Shown here: piece after piece, positions 15,696-26,196 of the stretch | Position numbering within the stretch: position 1 is the stretch's first letter | Layout of the letters: the number at the start of each line of letters is the position of its first letter | Made by a program: the position numbers and the translations under genes | Notes under the pieces: generated by a model | Databases searched by the model: none | Seen by the model: only the letters and a program-made list of their open reading frames with translations | What the model was told of the DNA's origin: nothing | Source: Skermanella sp. TT6 | GTDB taxonomy: Bacteria; Pseudomonadota; Alphaproteobacteria; Azospirillales; Azospirillaceae | Assembly (NCBI RefSeq): GCF_016653635.2 | Contig: NZ_CP067420.1 | Coordinates: 2,949,501-3,013,500, forward strand | DNA: 64,000 bases | Direction: 5' to 3'

Positions 15696-16663
15696 CCGGC
15701 TACGGCCGCTCACCGGACGAGATCCAGCGCGAGATCGGGGAGACGCAGGCCAACCTGGCCCGGGCGATCTCCCAACTGGAACGCAAGTTCAAGCCGAGCG
15801 AGTGGCTGGAGGATGTCACGGGAACGCTGCGTTCCCGGGGCGGTCACCGGCTCGCCGACGCGATCCGGGACAACCCGCTGCCGGCCGGGCTGATCGCCCT
15901 CGGGATCGCCTGGCTGGCGGTTTCCGTCGCCTCGACCACGCCCCAGCCCGACCGTTTCGTCGCCGATGCCAAGGGATGGCGCCGCCGGGCCGTGCTGTCC
16001 GCGCAATCGCTGATCGGCGACGAGGTCCGCAACCTGGAGAACCAGGGGCTGGGACGGATCGAGGATGTCATGATCGACGTCCCCACCGGACGCGTCGCCT
16101 ATGCCGTGCTGTCGTTCGGCGGCATCATGGGACTGGGCGGCAAGCTTTTCGCCCTGCCCTGGCAGGCGTTGCGCATCGACGAGCGGCGGCGGCAGGTCTG
16201 GATCGACATCGACCGGTCGCGCCTGCGCGAGGCTCCAGGCTTCGACAAGGACGCCTGGCCCGACATGGCCGACTTGTCATGGGGTCAGCGCGTCCACGGC
16301 TTCTGGATGGGACGCGACGGCGACGTGCTGCACAGGCGCGTGATGTCGGCCGGAAACCTGGCCGGCGACACCGTGCGCAACCGGGCTGGCCAGGAGGTGG
16401 GAACGATCGAGGCCACCATGGTGGACTTGGCCGACGGACGGGTCGTCTACGCGGTCCTGGCGTTCGGCGGCACACTGGGCTTCGGGGAGAAGCTGTTCGC
16501 CGTTCCCTGGCGCGTGCTGAGACTGAACGAGACCGAGAAGCGCTTCATCCTGGACGTCGATCCGGAGCGGCTGAAGCAGATGCAGGGCTTCGACAAGAAC
16601 CAATGGCCCGACATGGCCGACCCCGCCTGGACCAGCCGCATCGAGATGCAATTCGTCCGCTGA
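15692..16663 (+). CDS. DUF3618 protein with two PRC-barrel domains
   Basis: 323 aa. The N-terminus (YGRSPDEIQREIGETQANLA) is DUF3618, followed by a predicted membrane helix (about 62-80, LPAGLIALGIAWLAVSVAS). Then come two PRC-barrel repeats with near-identical cores, AYAVLSFGGIMGLGGKLFAL and VYAVLAFGGTLGFGEKLFAV, each ending GFDK-W-PDMAD. DUF3618 commonly pairs with DUF1469 in envelope-stress operons, as here. The ATGA overlap with the upstream stop fixes the start. Role at the membrane is unknown. Confidence 0.85.
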   Translation: MTGYGRSPDEIQREIGETQANLARAISQLERKFKPSEWLEDVTGTLRSRGGHRLADAIRDNPLPAGLIALGIAWLAVSVASTTPQPDRFVADAKGWRRRAVLSAQSLIGDEVRNLENQGLGRIEDVMIDVPTGRVAYAVLSFGGIMGLGGKLFALPWQALRIDERRRQVWIDIDRSRLREAPGFDKDAWPDMADLSWGQRVHGFWMGRDGDVLHRRVMSAGNLAGDTVRNRAGQEVGTIEATMVDLADGRVVYAVLAFGGTLGFGEKLFAVPWRVLRLNETEKRFILDVDPERLKQMQGFDKNQWPDMADPAWTSRIEMQFVR

Positions 16664-16684
16664 GCGCCCGCGGTTCGGCGCTCC

Positions 16685-17494
16685 TCAATGGCCGGGCAGG
16701 ACGAGGATCTGGCGATAGGGCAGCGTCTGGCGGGACAGGGTGACCGTGGCGCTGTCCGACGTCCGGACCTGATAGGTGCCGTCCATCCGCTGGAGGAATC
16801 CCGCGAGGGTCGAGGCGTTGAAGTAGTGCATCGGAATCACCAAGGACGGCTGGATCTGCGCGATCACCTCGGCCATATAGTCCTGCGCCATGGTGTAGGA
16901 CCCGTCCACCGGCACCAGCAGCACGTCGATCACTCCCAGTTCCGCCAGATGCATGTCGGTCAGGGTGTGGTGCAGGTGGCCCAGATGGGCGACGCACAGG
17001 CCGCCCGCCTCGAACACGAAGATCGAGTTTCCGCTCACCCGCGTCCCGCCGTAGTCCCTCAGGTTGGTCGGAACGTTCCGTACCCGCATGTCGCGCAGGG
17101 TCACGTCATGCACCGCCATGTCGCCCTGTTCGCCCCAGCCGCGCAGCACGTGCAGGATTCCCGGGTCCGGACGGTCGGTGTAGTGGGTCGAGTGCGCGTT
17201 GTTCATCGTCACGATATCAGGCAGCCGGTCCGGCCGCAGATAGCCGTTGTAGTCGGTCACCGCCGACACGTCTTCCGGGCTCTCGATCAGGAAACTGGCG
17301 TGACCGAGAAAGGTCAGCCGCAGCGATCCCGCGGCCGGCGCAGCCGCCTGCCGCAACGCCGCGTGGTGGAGCAGCGGGTCGGGGCCGGATGCCACCGGCT
17401 GGCACATGGCCATCGCGACCGAAGGGCCGGCCAAGCCGGCGAGGAACGCGAAGATGGCCGCGATCGCGCGGCGGATCGTGGTCTGGAACGGCAT
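16685..17494 (-). CDS. Exported metallo-beta-lactamase-fold hydrolase
   Basis: 269 aa with a signal peptide (about 1-30). The domain begins LRLTFLGHASFLIESPEDV, typical of the UPF0173/UlaG-like branch of the MBL fold. Metal-binding candidates are the NNAHSTHYTDRP loop, AHLGHLHH and a late PMHYF. The classical HxHxDH motif is altered to HSTHYTD, as in this branch. Start 17494 has GGGGAGGT upstream. Substrate is unknown. It runs against the PRC-barrel gene and diverges from the Gly-rich lipoprotein. Confidence 0.85.
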   Translation of the reverse strand: MPFQTTIRRAIAAIFAFLAGLAGPSVAMAMCQPVASGPDPLLHHAALRQAAAPAAGSLRLTFLGHASFLIESPEDVSAVTDYNGYLRPDRLPDIVTMNNAHSTHYTDRPDPGILHVLRGWGEQGDMAVHDVTLRDMRVRNVPTNLRDYGGTRVSGNSIFVFEAGGLCVAHLGHLHHTLTDMHLAELGVIDVLLVPVDGSYTMAQDYMAEVIAQIQPSLVIPMHYFNASTLAGFLQRMDGTYQVRTSDSATVTLSRQTLPYRQILVLPGH

Positions 17495-17669
17495 CGAAGC
17501 GACCTCCCCGATTGGTCCGGCCCCCTGGGTTTGGGCAAGTCCCATCAAGCTTGAAGCGGAAGCGCCCTCGATCAAGCCTCATCGGGTGAACTACAGTGCC
17601 TTCCGCACTGTTTTCCCAGCAACAACATCGGGCCGGGACATCGGACCGGGACACAGGAAGGAGCGTGAG

Positions 17670-18149
17670 GTGAGGGGATCGAAATCGACCGGGACCATGC
17701 TGGTGCTGGGTGCCGCCGCGGTGGCGCTGGCATCCTGCGCGAACCCGAACGCGGACAGGGCCGCGGACGCGCGGCAGACGCTGGTCGGCATGCCGAAGGA
17801 AACCCTGCTGTCCTGCGCCGGGGTGCCGCAACGCTCCGCCCAGGTCGACAATACGGAGTTCATGACCTACACCAGCCGGGAATACAGCGGCGGCGGTCCG
17901 AGCACGTCGTTCGGCGTGGCCGGCGGCAGCGGCGGCTCCGGGGTCGGCTTCGGCATCGGCATCCCGCTGTTCGGCGGGGGCGGCGGCTATTCCAACAGCT
18001 GCGACGCGACCTTCACGGTGCGGAACGGCGTGGTCGAGCAACTCTCCTATACCGGCTCGGCCGGCGCGTCGGCCTCGCTCGGGCAGTGCTACCGGATCGT
18101 GGAGAACTGCCTGGATCTCGTGCCGGGCGGCACCCTGCCGCCTCGCTGA
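17670..18149 (+). CDS. Small Gly-rich lipoprotein of unknown function
   Basis: 159 aa from a GTG start supported by AAGGAG 7 nt upstream. A lipobox (ALASC) ends the signal. The next ~45 residues (ADARQTLVGMPKETLLSCAGVPQ) resemble SmpA/OmlA-like small lipoproteins. A low-complexity Gly/Ser segment follows (GVAGGSGGSGVGFGIGIPLF), then a Cys-containing C-terminus (SNSCDATF, LGQCYRIVENCLDL). It is probably an outer-membrane lipoprotein. I cannot assign a function. Confidence 0.75.
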   Translation: MRGSKSTGTMLVLGAAAVALASCANPNADRAADARQTLVGMPKETLLSCAGVPQRSAQVDNTEFMTYTSREYSGGGPSTSFGVAGGSGGSGVGFGIGIPLFGGGGGYSNSCDATFTVRNGVVEQLSYTGSAGASASLGQCYRIVENCLDLVPGGTLPPR

Positions 18150-18170
18150 CGCCGACCGTGCCGGTCAGCG
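18144..18170. terminator. Hairpin between convergent genes
   Basis: CGCTGAC (18144-18150) pairs perfectly with GTCAGCG (18164-18170), with GACCG/CGG complementarity inside the loop. It sits exactly between the convergent stops of the lipoprotein and patatin genes. Confidence 0.5.
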
Positions 18171-19142
18171 CGCGGTATCCCGCAGGTTGGCACTGAACAC
18201 CCGGATCGCGTCGGCAAGGTCGGGGACGGCCCGCTCGGTCGCGGCGGCGCCCTCCTCGATCGCGTCGGACGCCCGGTCGAACTCCAGCAGCCCGACATGG
18301 CCGAGCCGCGGAGCGATCTGGACGTCGGGCGGATCGGTCGCGAGGCGCGCGCGCCCGATCCTGTCGGTGATGATCCCCAGAGAGGACACCATTACGCCGA
18401 ACAGGCTCGGCCCCTCGTAGTCGCGGCTAAAGACGCGCCGGGTCAGGGCGTCCAGGCGGGACGGCGGCGGCGTCTCGGGCGCCTGCTGGGTCTCCTCCAA
18501 GGCCTGGAGCAGGTCGAAGCCCGCCGCCGTCGCGATGCTGGCGCCGGGCTTGCGGGCCTTGCCCAGGATGTCGGCATTGAGGTTGACCGCGATCACCATC
18601 TCGGCGCCCAGCGCCCGGCAGGCCGCCACCGGAACGGGGTCGACCAGGGCGCCGTCCACCAGCCAGCGCTGGTCGATGCAGATCGGCGGAAAGACGCCCG
18701 GCAGCGAGAAGGACGCGCGCAGCGCTTCCGCGAGCCCGCCCGTCCTCAGCCATACCTCGTGGCCGGTGACCAGGTCGGTCGCGATGGCGGCGAAAGGGAT
18801 CGGCAAATCCTCTATCTGCTGGTCGCCCATATGCTTCTTCATCTCCGCCATCAGGCGGCCGCCGCCGATCAGGCCGCCGCTGCGCACCCGCAGGTCCAGG
18901 TAGCTGACGATCTTCATGCGGCTGAGATTGCGCGCCCATTCCTCCAGCGTGTCGAGATGGCCGGCGAGGAAAGAGCCGCCGACCAGGGCCCCGACCGAGG
19001 TTCCGGTGACGATGTCCGGCTCGATGCCGAGGCGCTTGAGGCCGCGAAGGACGCCTATATGCGCCCACCCGCGCGCCACGCCGGCACCGAGCGCCAGGCC
19101 GATGCGGGGGCGGGTGCGGATCAGGCTGGTTTCGTCTGGCAT
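18165..19142 (-). CDS. Patatin-like phospholipase (RssA family)
   Basis: 325 aa. The oxyanion glycine loop GLALGAGVARGWAHIGVL, the nucleophile elbow GTSVGALVGG and the dyad Asp in DGALVDPVPV are all present, so the Ser-Asp lipase site looks intact. No signal peptide, so it is cytoplasmic or membrane-peripheral. Family members release fatty acids from phospholipids. The C-terminal ~100 residues are the usual RssA-type extension. The start 19142 follows CAGGTG. It diverges from the MsbA-type exporter gene. Confidence 0.9.
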   Translation of the reverse strand: MPDETSLIRTRPRIGLALGAGVARGWAHIGVLRGLKRLGIEPDIVTGTSVGALVGGSFLAGHLDTLEEWARNLSRMKIVSYLDLRVRSGGLIGGGRLMAEMKKHMGDQQIEDLPIPFAAIATDLVTGHEVWLRTGGLAEALRASFSLPGVFPPICIDQRWLVDGALVDPVPVAACRALGAEMVIAVNLNADILGKARKPGASIATAAGFDLLQALEETQQAPETPPPSRLDALTRRVFSRDYEGPSLFGVMVSSLGIITDRIGRARLATDPPDVQIAPRLGHVGLLEFDRASDAIEEGAAATERAVPDLADAIRVFSANLRDTAR

Positions 19143-19341
19143 GCGAGCACCTGGCTGATGCTTTGAAAAGACCACCATGCAGCGAGGCTACACGGTCATA
19201 GTTAATGCTTGGTCAAAGGATATAGATGCCGCTACCCTGTGGCTGCGGCACCATCCACCCTATCTATTTTCCCGTGGCGACCTCCCGCCGGGGCCGACAG
19301 TCCCCCATGGGACAAGTCACCGCTGGCCAAATGCCTTCGGA

Positions 19342-19360
19342 TCGGTCAAGTTCTGACCGA
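19342..19360. promoter_or_regulatory. Inverted repeat upstream of the MsbA-type gene
   Basis: TCGGTCA (19342-19348) and TGACCGA (19354-19360) form a perfect 7-bp inverted repeat with a 5-nt spacer, about 60 bp before the exporter start. The rest of the 274-bp intergenic stretch 19143-19416 shows no gene. Operator or leader hairpin; no regulator is known. Confidence 0.35.
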
Positions 19361-19416
19361 CCCGAAAGGGTTCGCCGAATTCGACGGGCGAGCCGCCGCG
19401 CCCTGATTTACGCCTC

Positions 19417-21255
<1,839 letters not shown>

Positions 21256-21384
21256 CGATAATTTTTTCGTCCCCGGGGATTGCGCCGGGTGCCCCATCCG
21301 TTAATCTTACAGCGATGCGATGAGAGCAAGACCTCCCGCATACGCTTCCCCGCCATGATCCATTCTCCAACACGGTAGGTCGCC

Positions 21385-22227
21385 GTGCCAGATATCGTCA
21401 TTTCCGAGCCCATGCACGAAGCCGCGGTCCATGACCTGGGGCGCAGCTTCGAAGTCCGATACGACCATGCCCTGGCGCGCGACGGCGCCGCCCTGAGCGG
21501 AGCCGTGGCCGATGCCCGGGCGCTCATCGTGCGCGACCGCACCATCATCGACGCGGATCTGCTCGCCGCGGCTCCCCGCCTGCGGGTGATCGGTTGCCTG
21601 GGCGCCTGCGCGGAGCAGGTCGACCTGGAAGCCTGCCGCGCCCGTGGGATAGAGATCCACGCCTACGAGGCCGGGGCGGAGCAGACGCCGGCCGACCGGG
21701 TCGTCGCCGGGCTGGTGCGCCTGCTCGGCCGCTCCGGCTGGATGCCCGGCAACGGCGACCGCACCCTGGGCCTCGTCGGGTTCAATCCCGCCGCCCGGGA
21801 GATCGCCGGCCGTGCCCGCGCCCTGGGGCTGACCGTGTGGGCCTACGACCCGCTGGTCGATCGGGAGAGCCCGCTGTGGGCCGACCTCGGCGTCCATCCC
21901 TCAGGCCTGCTCCACCTGCTCGAAACCTGCGACGCGGTCAGCCTGCATCTCCGACTGACGGACGAGACCCGCGAGCTGATCGACTGGGAAACCATCACCG
22001 AGATGCGCCCGGGCGCCGTCCTGATCAACGCCTCCCATCCGGGCCTGGTCGACAACGGCGCCGTCATCGGCGCGGTCCGGTCCGGCCGCCTGGCAGGCGC
22101 GCTGCTCGACCTGGAAGAGGGCGATTCCGAACCCGAGCTCGACACCCGCAACGCGGCCGACGCGCGGATCGGCGCCTTGATCGCCCACAAGGTTCGGACC
22201 ACACTGGAGCGGCGCGAGGAAGCCTGA
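21385..22227 (+). CDS. 2-hydroxyacid-dehydrogenase-like protein with altered active site
   Basis: 280 aa from a GTG start (TAGGT upstream). The overall fold is D-3-phosphoglycerate-dehydrogenase-like (LVGFNPAAREIAGRARALGL at about 130-149; CDAVSLHLRLTDETRELID). The nucleotide loop lacks the normal GxGxxG, and the strand that should read N-x-x-R-G-G-x-V-D is NASHPGLVD, so the catalytic Arg is replaced by His218. The C-terminal Glu and His regions are also unusual. It may have lost dehydrogenase activity or act on an odd substrate. It is 40 bp before the M81 gene and likely co-transcribed. Confidence 0.75.
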   Translation: MPDIVISEPMHEAAVHDLGRSFEVRYDHALARDGAALSGAVADARALIVRDRTIIDADLLAAAPRLRVIGCLGACAEQVDLEACRARGIEIHAYEAGAEQTPADRVVAGLVRLLGRSGWMPGNGDRTLGLVGFNPAAREIAGRARALGLTVWAYDPLVDRESPLWADLGVHPSGLLHLLETCDAVSLHLRLTDETRELIDWETITEMRPGAVLINASHPGLVDNGAVIGAVRSGRLAGALLDLEEGDSEPELDTRNAADARIGALIAHKVRTTLERREEA

Positions 22228-22267
22228 GCGCCGCCGGGGCGGTAACCATAAGACGGGAGGGAGGCCG

Positions 22268-23734
22268 ATGCGTGTCGTCATCGCGCTGCTGAAGCACGAA
22301 ACGAACACCTTTTCTCCCGTGCCCACGCCGCTGGAACGGTTCGGCAACGGCGGGCCGGCCTGGGGAGCGGACGCGTTCCGCGCCTACCGCAAGACCGCCA
22401 CCCCGATGGGCGCCTTCATCGACCTCGCCGAGGCGGAGGGCGCCGACATCGCGACCCCCGTCGCCGCGGAGGCCTGGCCCAGCGGGCCGGTCAGCGACGA
22501 CGCCTATGCCCGGCTGACCGACTCGATCCTGGAGGAGGTCTCCCGGGGTTGCGACTGCGTGCTTCTCGACCTGCACGGCGCCATGGTGACCCGCAGCTTC
22601 GAGGACGGCGAGGGCGAGCTTCTGGCCCGCGTCCGCGCCGCCGCTCCCCACGTGCCGATCGGCGTGGCGCTCGACCTTCATGGCAATCTTTCCGAGAAGA
22701 TCGTATCCAACGCGACCGCCATCGCCGGGTTCAAGACCTATCCCCACGTCGACATGTACGAGACCGGGGATCGCGTCGGACGCATCGCGCTGGGTGCCCT
22801 GAAGGGAACTTGCCGGCCGGCCATGGCCTGGGGCAACCGGCCGATGCTGCCGCACGTGATGCGCATGGGCACGGCAGAGGCTCCCATGCGCGACCTCGTG
22901 CAGGAGGCACGGCGCCTGGAACAGGCCGGCGCCCTCGCGGTCAGCGTGTTCGGCGGCTTCCCCCATGCGGATATCCGCGACGCCGGGATCAGCGTGGTCA
23001 CGGTGACCGAGGGCGATCCGGCCGGCGCACAGACGATCCGAGACGGCCTGCTGGACGAAGCCTGGCGCCGCCGGGAGGAGTTCGTCTACCACGCCGAGCC
23101 GCTGGCCCGCTCGGTCGCGCGGGCCGCCGCCCTCGCCGACGGGCCGGTGCTCCTGCTCGACCATTCCGACAATTGCGGATCGGGCGGCACCCAGGACGTG
23201 ACCGCCGTGCTTGCGGAGATCATGCGGCAGGGCTTGAAGGACGTCGTCGCCTTCGCCATCCACGACCCGGCCTCGGTCGCGCGGCTGGTCGAGGCCGGGG
23301 TCGGCACGCGCGTCACGATCGACATCGGCGGCAGGCTGCCGATGCCTGCCATAGGCTTGGAAGGGAAGCCGCTCACCGTCACCGGCACCGTCCGGGTCAT
23401 CACCGACGGCGAGTACACGATCCGGGGGCCGATGTACACGGGAGTGCGCGTCGGCATGGGGCGCACGGTCGTGCTCGACACCGGCGCGGTCGAGATCGTG
23501 CTGATCGAGCGCCACCACGAGCCTTGGGACCTGGGCTGCCTGCTCAGCCTCGGCATCGACCCGGCGGCGAAGAAATACATCATGCTGAAGTCGCGGATCC
23601 ATTATCGTGCGGGCTTCCAGCCCATCGCCCGGCACATCGTGGAATGCGCCGGCGAGGGCGTGACCACCTCGGACTATGGCCGGCTCCGTTTCGAGCGGGT
23701 CCGCCGTCCGATCTTTCCACTCGACAAGATGTGA
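22268..23734 (+). CDS. M81 family metallopeptidase (MlrC-like)
   Basis: 488 aa, the full family length. It begins MRVVIALLKHETNTFSPVPTP, the hallmark of MlrC/M81 proteins, with further blocks DCVLLDLHGAMVTRSFEDGEG, VALDLHGNLSE, YPHVDMYETG and LLDHSDNCGSGGTQDVT. M81 enzymes are metal-dependent; the founding member MlrC degrades linear microcystin fragments, but most homologues sit in unknown catabolic operons. The GGGAGG ribosome site fixes the start. It is followed 12 bp later by a glutamine-amidotransferase-like gene. Confidence 0.88.
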   Translation: MRVVIALLKHETNTFSPVPTPLERFGNGGPAWGADAFRAYRKTATPMGAFIDLAEAEGADIATPVAAEAWPSGPVSDDAYARLTDSILEEVSRGCDCVLLDLHGAMVTRSFEDGEGELLARVRAAAPHVPIGVALDLHGNLSEKIVSNATAIAGFKTYPHVDMYETGDRVGRIALGALKGTCRPAMAWGNRPMLPHVMRMGTAEAPMRDLVQEARRLEQAGALAVSVFGGFPHADIRDAGISVVTVTEGDPAGAQTIRDGLLDEAWRRREEFVYHAEPLARSVARAAALADGPVLLLDHSDNCGSGGTQDVTAVLAEIMRQGLKDVVAFAIHDPASVARLVEAGVGTRVTIDIGGRLPMPAIGLEGKPLTVTGTVRVITDGEYTIRGPMYTGVRVGMGRTVVLDTGAVEIVLIERHHEPWDLGCLLSLGIDPAAKKYIMLKSRIHYRAGFQPIARHIVECAGEGVTTSDYGRLRFERVRRPIFPLDKM

Positions 23735-23746
23735 AGCCCTGCCATC

Positions 23747-24469
23747 GTGCGTATCCTCGTAGTCCAGAACAGCCGGCGCGCGCCCGCCGGACTGCTCGGC
23801 GAATACCTGTCGGAATTCGGCGCCGACCTCGTCACAGTCACCCCGCCGGACGGTGAAGCCCTGCCAGCCGGTATCGACGGATTCGACGGCGCCCTGGTGC
23901 TCGGCGGCCCGCAGTTCGCAGGCGACGACCAGGCCAATCCCTACCTGCCGGACCTGATGGACCTGATGCGCCGCTTCGCTGAGGCGGACCGGCCGCTGCT
24001 GGGCGTCTGCCTGGGCGCCCAACTCCTGGCCCGGGCGCATGGCGAGCGGGTCTACAAGCATGTCCAGGTGGAACGCGGCTTCTGCCCGGTCCACCGGACC
24101 GAGGCCGGCGCCGAGGACCCGGTGCTGGGTTCGCTGGGACCTGTGCGCCACATCATGCAGTGGCACTACGACACCTTCGACCTGCCACCCGGCGCCGTCC
24201 TGCTGGCGACCGGACCGGACTGCGCCAACCAGGCTTTCCGGCTGGGCGATACCCAGTACGGCCTCCAGTTCCACCCGGAAGTCACGCCGGAGATCGTCCG
24301 CGACTGGGTCGCCATGTTCCGCACCGAAGCCGGCCCGGACGAGGATTACGACGCGGTCGCCCGGGAGATGGAAGCAGGTCTGGCCGAGCATCTGCCGGAA
24401 GCCGCCGCCTTCGCCCGCGAACTGGCGCGCAACTGGCTCGATCTGGCGGCCCGTCGGGCGGATCGATAG
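23747..24469 (+). CDS. Class-I glutamine-amidotransferase-like protein
   Basis: 240 aa from a GTG start. The triad is intact: nucleophile C88 (LLGVCLGAQLL), H176 and E178 (LQFHPEVTPE). The fold is GMP-synthase-amidotransferase-like with no synthetase domain. Family members either transfer or remove gamma-glutamyl groups (PuuD-like) or act as amidases. It follows the M81 gene by 12 bp and so shares its pathway, perhaps degrading an amide- or peptide-containing compound. Confidence 0.82.
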   Translation: MRILVVQNSRRAPAGLLGEYLSEFGADLVTVTPPDGEALPAGIDGFDGALVLGGPQFAGDDQANPYLPDLMDLMRRFAEADRPLLGVCLGAQLLARAHGERVYKHVQVERGFCPVHRTEAGAEDPVLGSLGPVRHIMQWHYDTFDLPPGAVLLATGPDCANQAFRLGDTQYGLQFHPEVTPEIVRDWVAMFRTEAGPDEDYDAVAREMEAGLAEHLPEAAAFARELARNWLDLAARRADR

Positions 24470-24480
24470 TTCATGCGGAG

Positions 24481-24499
24481 GGGCGGCGTCCCACCGCCC
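24481..24499. terminator. Hairpin between convergent genes
   Basis: GGGCGG (24481-24486) pairs with CCGCCC (24494-24499) over a 7-nt loop, between the convergent amidotransferase and peptidoglycan-binding genes. Short stem and no T run. Confidence 0.35.
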
Positions 24500-24533
24500 A
24501 AGGTACGCGGGAAACGCACCCTCCTCCGGTGAT

Positions 24534-24998
24534 CTATCGCCGTGCCGCCCGCACCGCCTCCAGCAGGACGGAATCAGGCTCCGCTCCGGCCGCGATCCCG
24601 TGGTCACGCCTGAACGCCGCGATCGCCCCGTGGGTCTTCGGCCCCATCAGCCCGTCGGCCGGGCCGGGATCGTAGCCGGCGGCCTTCAGCAGCGTCTGGA
24701 TCTCCCGCAGCTCCGCCCGGGTCGCCGGCCTCGGACGCTCCGGCGCCGGCGCCGCCGGGGGTGCCGGGACGCTGGGAACGGGCGTCGCCGCCTCGCGCAC
24801 CGGCTGAGCGACCGGCCGTTCCGGCGCGGCGGCGACCGGTTTGGGCGGGCGGACGATGCCGGGATTGTTCAGGGCCGCGAGATAGAAAAGTCCGAACAGC
24901 GACGCCGACAGCAACCCGATCACGACGATGGGGGTGGCTCCGATGCGCGGCATGTTCACGGCTTCCGGAAGCCTGAACTGGGCAAGATCGATCGCCAT
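24534..24998 (-). CDS. Membrane-anchored peptidoglycan-binding-domain protein
   Basis: 154 aa. One membrane helix (about 22-43, PIVVIGLLSASLFGLFYLAAL) leads to a periplasmic Pro/Ala-rich linker (about 50-90). A C-terminal PG_binding_1 domain follows (REIQTLLKAAGYDPGPADGLMGPKTHGAIAAFRRDHG). It probably binds the cell wall while anchored in the inner membrane. No enzyme domain is present. The ATG at 24998 follows a GGGTATCTCC-type leader with a weak SD, so the start is less sure. Confidence 0.8.
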   Translation of the reverse strand: MAIDLAQFRLPEAVNMPRIGATPIVVIGLLSASLFGLFYLAALNNPGIVRPPKPVAAAPERPVAQPVREAATPVPSVPAPPAAPAPERPRPATRAELREIQTLLKAAGYDPGPADGLMGPKTHGAIAAFRRDHGIAAGAEPDSVLLEAVRAARR

Positions 24999-25043
24999 GG
25001 AGATACCCCGGCCGCCGGTGGTGTGGATTTGCCGGTGATTTTA

Positions 25044-25622
25044 TCAGCTTCCCTGCCTGGAGGTGACGGAAATCTCACGCCATTCGCCGGGAGCCAGACC
25101 CTCGACGGACCAGTCGCCCACCGCGCGCCGGATCAGGCGAAGGGTCGGAAACCCGACCGCCGCGGTCATCCGGCGGACCTGCCGGTTGCGCCCCTCGCGG
25201 AGCGTCAACTCGATCCAGGAGGTCGGGATGCTCGCGCGATAGCGGATCGGCGGGTCGCGCGGCCAGACGTCCGCCGGCTCGCCGATCAGCCGCGCGCCGG
25301 CCGGCAGCGTCGGCCCGTCCTTCAGCGTCACGCCGCGGCGAAGCGCCTCGAGCGCCGCCTCGTCCGGAACGCCTTCGACCTGGGCCCAGTAGGTCTTGGG
25401 CCGCTTGTGGCGCGGATCGGCGATCCGCGTGTTCAGGGCGCCGTCGTCGGTCAGGACCAGCAGCCCCTCGCTGTCGCGGTCCAGGCGGCCCGCGACGTAG
25501 ACGCCGGGGATCCCGATGTAGTCGGCCAGGGTCGCCCGACCCTGCTCCCGGTCGGTGAACTGCGAGAGCACGTCGTAGGGCTTGTTGAACAGGATGAGCC
25601 TGCCCCGCCGTCCCGGCCTCAC
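25044..25622 (-). CDS. rluE: rRNA large-subunit pseudouridine synthase, RluE/RsuA family
   Basis: 192 aa. It lacks the S4 domain and begins in the catalytic fold ([16 protein letters not shown]). The catalytic Asp lies in [19 protein letters not shown], followed by [10 protein letters not shown] and [25 protein letters not shown]. Short S4-less members such as RluE modify 23S rRNA U2457. I chose GTG at 25622, with GAGGG 7 nt upstream; TTG at 25628 is the longer option. It follows msrA by about 10 bp on the same strand. Confidence 0.88.
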   Translation of the reverse strand: MRPGRRGRLILFNKPYDVLSQFTDREQGRATLADYIGIPGVYVAGRLDRDSEGLLVLTDDGALNTRIADPRHKRPKTYWAQVEGVPDEAALEALRRGVTLKDGPTLPAGARLIGEPADVWPRDPPIRYRASIPTSWIELTLREGRNRQVRRMTAAVGFPTLRLIRRAVGDWSVEGLAPGEWREISVTSRQGS

Positions 25623-25632
25623 GGGCAAGCCC

Positions 25633-26103
25633 TCATATGTGGCAGGAAGCCATGCCGCGGCGTTCCAGGTAGCGCTGGTGATACTCCTCCGCCCGCCAGA
25701 AGGTGGAGGCCGGGGTGATCTCCGTCACGATCGGCCGGACGAACCGGCCGGAAGCCTGGGCACGCTCCTTCGATGCCCGGGCCTCCGCCTCCTGCTCCGG
25801 CGAATGGGTGAAGATGGCGGAGCGGTACTGGGTACCGACGTCCGGCCCCTGGCAGTTCAGGGTGGTCGGATCGTGGATCTGCCAGAATACGTCCAGGAGC
25901 TGCGCATAGGATACGCGCGCCGGTTCGTACTCGACCTGGACGACCTCCGCATGGCCGGTCTGGTCGGTGCAGACGTCGTCATAGGTCGGGTTGTCCCGGG
26001 TCCCGCCGAGATAGCCTACGGTCGTGTCGGTCACCCCGTCCACATGGCGGAACGCCGCCTCCACCCCCCAGAAGCAACCGGCACCGAAAGTCGCTTTCTC
26101 CAT
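25633..26103 (-). CDS. msrA: Peptide-methionine (S)-S-oxide reductase MsrA
   Basis: 156 aa. The catalytic cysteine is C10 in [12 protein letters not shown]. Further family blocks are [54 protein letters not shown] and the C-terminal resolving Cys in SCHI. It repairs oxidised methionine in the cytoplasm. The ATG at 26103 has a purine-rich AGGCGGATC leader. The next gene, rluE, starts 10 bp after the stop, so the two form a pair. Confidence 0.96.
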   Translation of the reverse strand: MEKATFGAGCFWGVEAAFRHVDGVTDTTVGYLGGTRDNPTYDDVCTDQTGHAEVVQVEYEPARVSYAQLLDVFWQIHDPTTLNCQGPDVGTQYRSAIFTHSPEQEAEARASKERAQASGRFVRPIVTEITPASTFWRAEEYHQRYLERRGMASCHI

Positions 26104-26196
26104 GATCCGCCTCCAGTCGGATTACGCCCCGCTCGGCAGGAGCCGTTTGCGAGTATGTTGAGGCGCCCGACGCGTCCGTCCAGTGCTCCGGCCCGA

